Source: Burkholderiales bacterium | GTDB lineage: Bacteria > Pseudomonadota > Gammaproteobacteria > Burkholderiales > Burkholderiaceae_C | DNA length: 64,000 bases | Direction of reading: 5' to 3' | Assembly: GCA_028868995.1 (NCBI GenBank) | Contig: JAGWTH010000006.1 | Span: forward strand, 60,073 to 124,072 | In this document: positions 62,848 through 64,000 of the stretch, piece by piece | Layout of the letters: every line of letters starts with the position of its first letter | Position numbering within the stretch: the stretch's first letter is position 1 | The notes under the pieces: generated by a model | Seen by the model: the letters and a program-made list of their open reading frames with translations, nothing else | Databases searched by the model: none | Told to the model about the DNA's origin: nothing | Program-made: the position numbers and the translations under genes

Positions 62848-62871
62848 TAGAATCACAGGCTCCGCTGACGA
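62848..62871 (+). promoter_or_regulatory. rRNA promoter module 2
   Basis: -10 TAGAAT (62848-62853) followed by ATCACAGGCTCCGCTGACGA (62852-62871). It is exactly 101 bases after module 1. A -35-like element near TCGACG (62824-62829) is weak. Confidence 0.6.
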
Positions 62872-62948
62872 GAGCAGCGAAACGCGGCAAGTGCCACGGA
62901 TCGCAGCGAAGACAGCAAAAAGACAGGACAGGGTCTCAAAAAACATGT

Positions 62949-62972
62949 CATAATCGCAGGCTTCGCTGATCG
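62949..62972 (+). promoter_or_regulatory. rRNA promoter module 3
   Basis: CATAAT (62949-62954), preceded by TG one base upstream as an extended -10, then ATCGCAGGCTTCGCTGATCG (62953-62972). It is exactly 101 bases after module 2. AGGACA (62925-62930) with an 18-base spacer is a plausible -35, making this the best-formed of the three. Confidence 0.65.
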
Positions 62973-63020
62973 CAGCGGAGTGGCAAGAAGGAAGGCGGAG
63001 AGCCTGGTGTCTTGCGAGGA

Positions 63021-63094
63021 TCGTTAACAACATACAGCCGATAAGCGTGGGCGTTTGATGGCGATTGCCAAGTTCTTCGGAACAAATCAAACGC
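63021..63094 (+). promoter_or_regulatory. rRNA leader: boxA antitermination signal and leader hairpin
   Basis: TCGTTAACAA (63021-63030) matches the boxA core TCTTTAACAA at nine of ten bases and should recruit NusB/S10 antitermination factors. Downstream, GCGTTTGAT (63051-63059) pairs perfectly with ATCAAACGC (63086-63094), forming a leader stem. The remainder of 62973-63164 holds no gene that I can see. Confidence 0.6.
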
Positions 63095-63164
63095 TCATGA
63101 AAAGACAAGAAGATCAGAAATGATCGTCTTTGTCGATTCCTAAATGAGCGAGTTATTCAAGATC

Positions 63165-64000
<836 letters not shown>

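Overview
The window is high-GC, gene-dense chromosomal DNA from a betaproteobacterium, almost certainly Burkholderiales/Comamonadaceae. The last 836 bases are the 5' half of a 16S rRNA gene whose variable regions look like Ramlibacter and its relatives (my recollection, not a search). Gene order fits: yggS-pilT-pilU, rsmI facing yraN-diaA-BON lipoprotein, a kinase/universal-stress fusion, and a PtxS-type 2-ketogluconate operon. I see no insertion sequence, prophage, integron or CRISPR array. The window reads as core and metabolic chromosome rather than an acquired island.

Layout. 1-4.5 kb: a minus-strand run of metallophosphatase, kinase-USP fusion, crotonase and HAD phosphatase, divergent from a hemerythrin across a perfect FNR/Anr/Dnr-type box. 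4.5-12.2 kb: a chemoreceptor, then a two-component system divergent from three envelope genes (secreted protein, SPFH protein, SH3-like protein), with a 20-bp palindrome between them. 12.2-18.7 kb: an acyl-CoA synthetase whose 3' end is tandemly duplicated, then a MarR-controlled EmrAB/TolC-type tripartite efflux operon. 18.7-22.3 kb: short PutA with its Lrp regulator. 22.3-27 kb: DUF3617 protein, YggS, PilT, PilU and a 3-hydroxyisobutyrate-dehydrogenase-like enzyme. 27-32 kb: BON lipoprotein, DiaA/GmhA, YraN, RsmI and PriA, then a 358-bp AT-richer gap with DnaA-like boxes and a three-copy 14-mer. 32-38 kb: HemE, MetY, CoA-binding protein, DsbD and AlaX. 38-42 kb: Lrp regulator, MdeB-like E1 and a creatininase-family enzyme.

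42.1-48.9 kb holds the most interesting locus: ptxS, a four-gene polar-amino-acid-type ABC importer, and kguE-kguK-kguD, all under operators matching the known PtxS palindrome. The importer stands where the MFS permease KguT is found in Pseudomonas. Its binding protein keeps the carboxylate-binding Arg but has lost the Asp that binds the amino group of amino acids. The simplest reading is a high-affinity importer for 2-ketogluconate or a similar sugar acid.

49-64 kb: cyanase with a possible 55-aa ORF upstream, a KGG stress protein, a thioredoxin-like protein, then a seven-gene minus-strand cluster (LysE, EamA, aminotransferase, PhzF, VOC, Thr/Ser dehydratase-like, histidine phosphatase) divergent from a MocR regulator. 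After these come uup, a molybdenum hydroxylase pair (iorAB-like), and an rRNA operon with three -10/discriminator modules repeated at exactly 101-bp intervals.

Across the window, about a dozen operon-leading genes have a -10-like hexamer only 5-9 bases before the start codon and no Shine-Dalgarno sequence, which suggests widespread leaderless transcripts.
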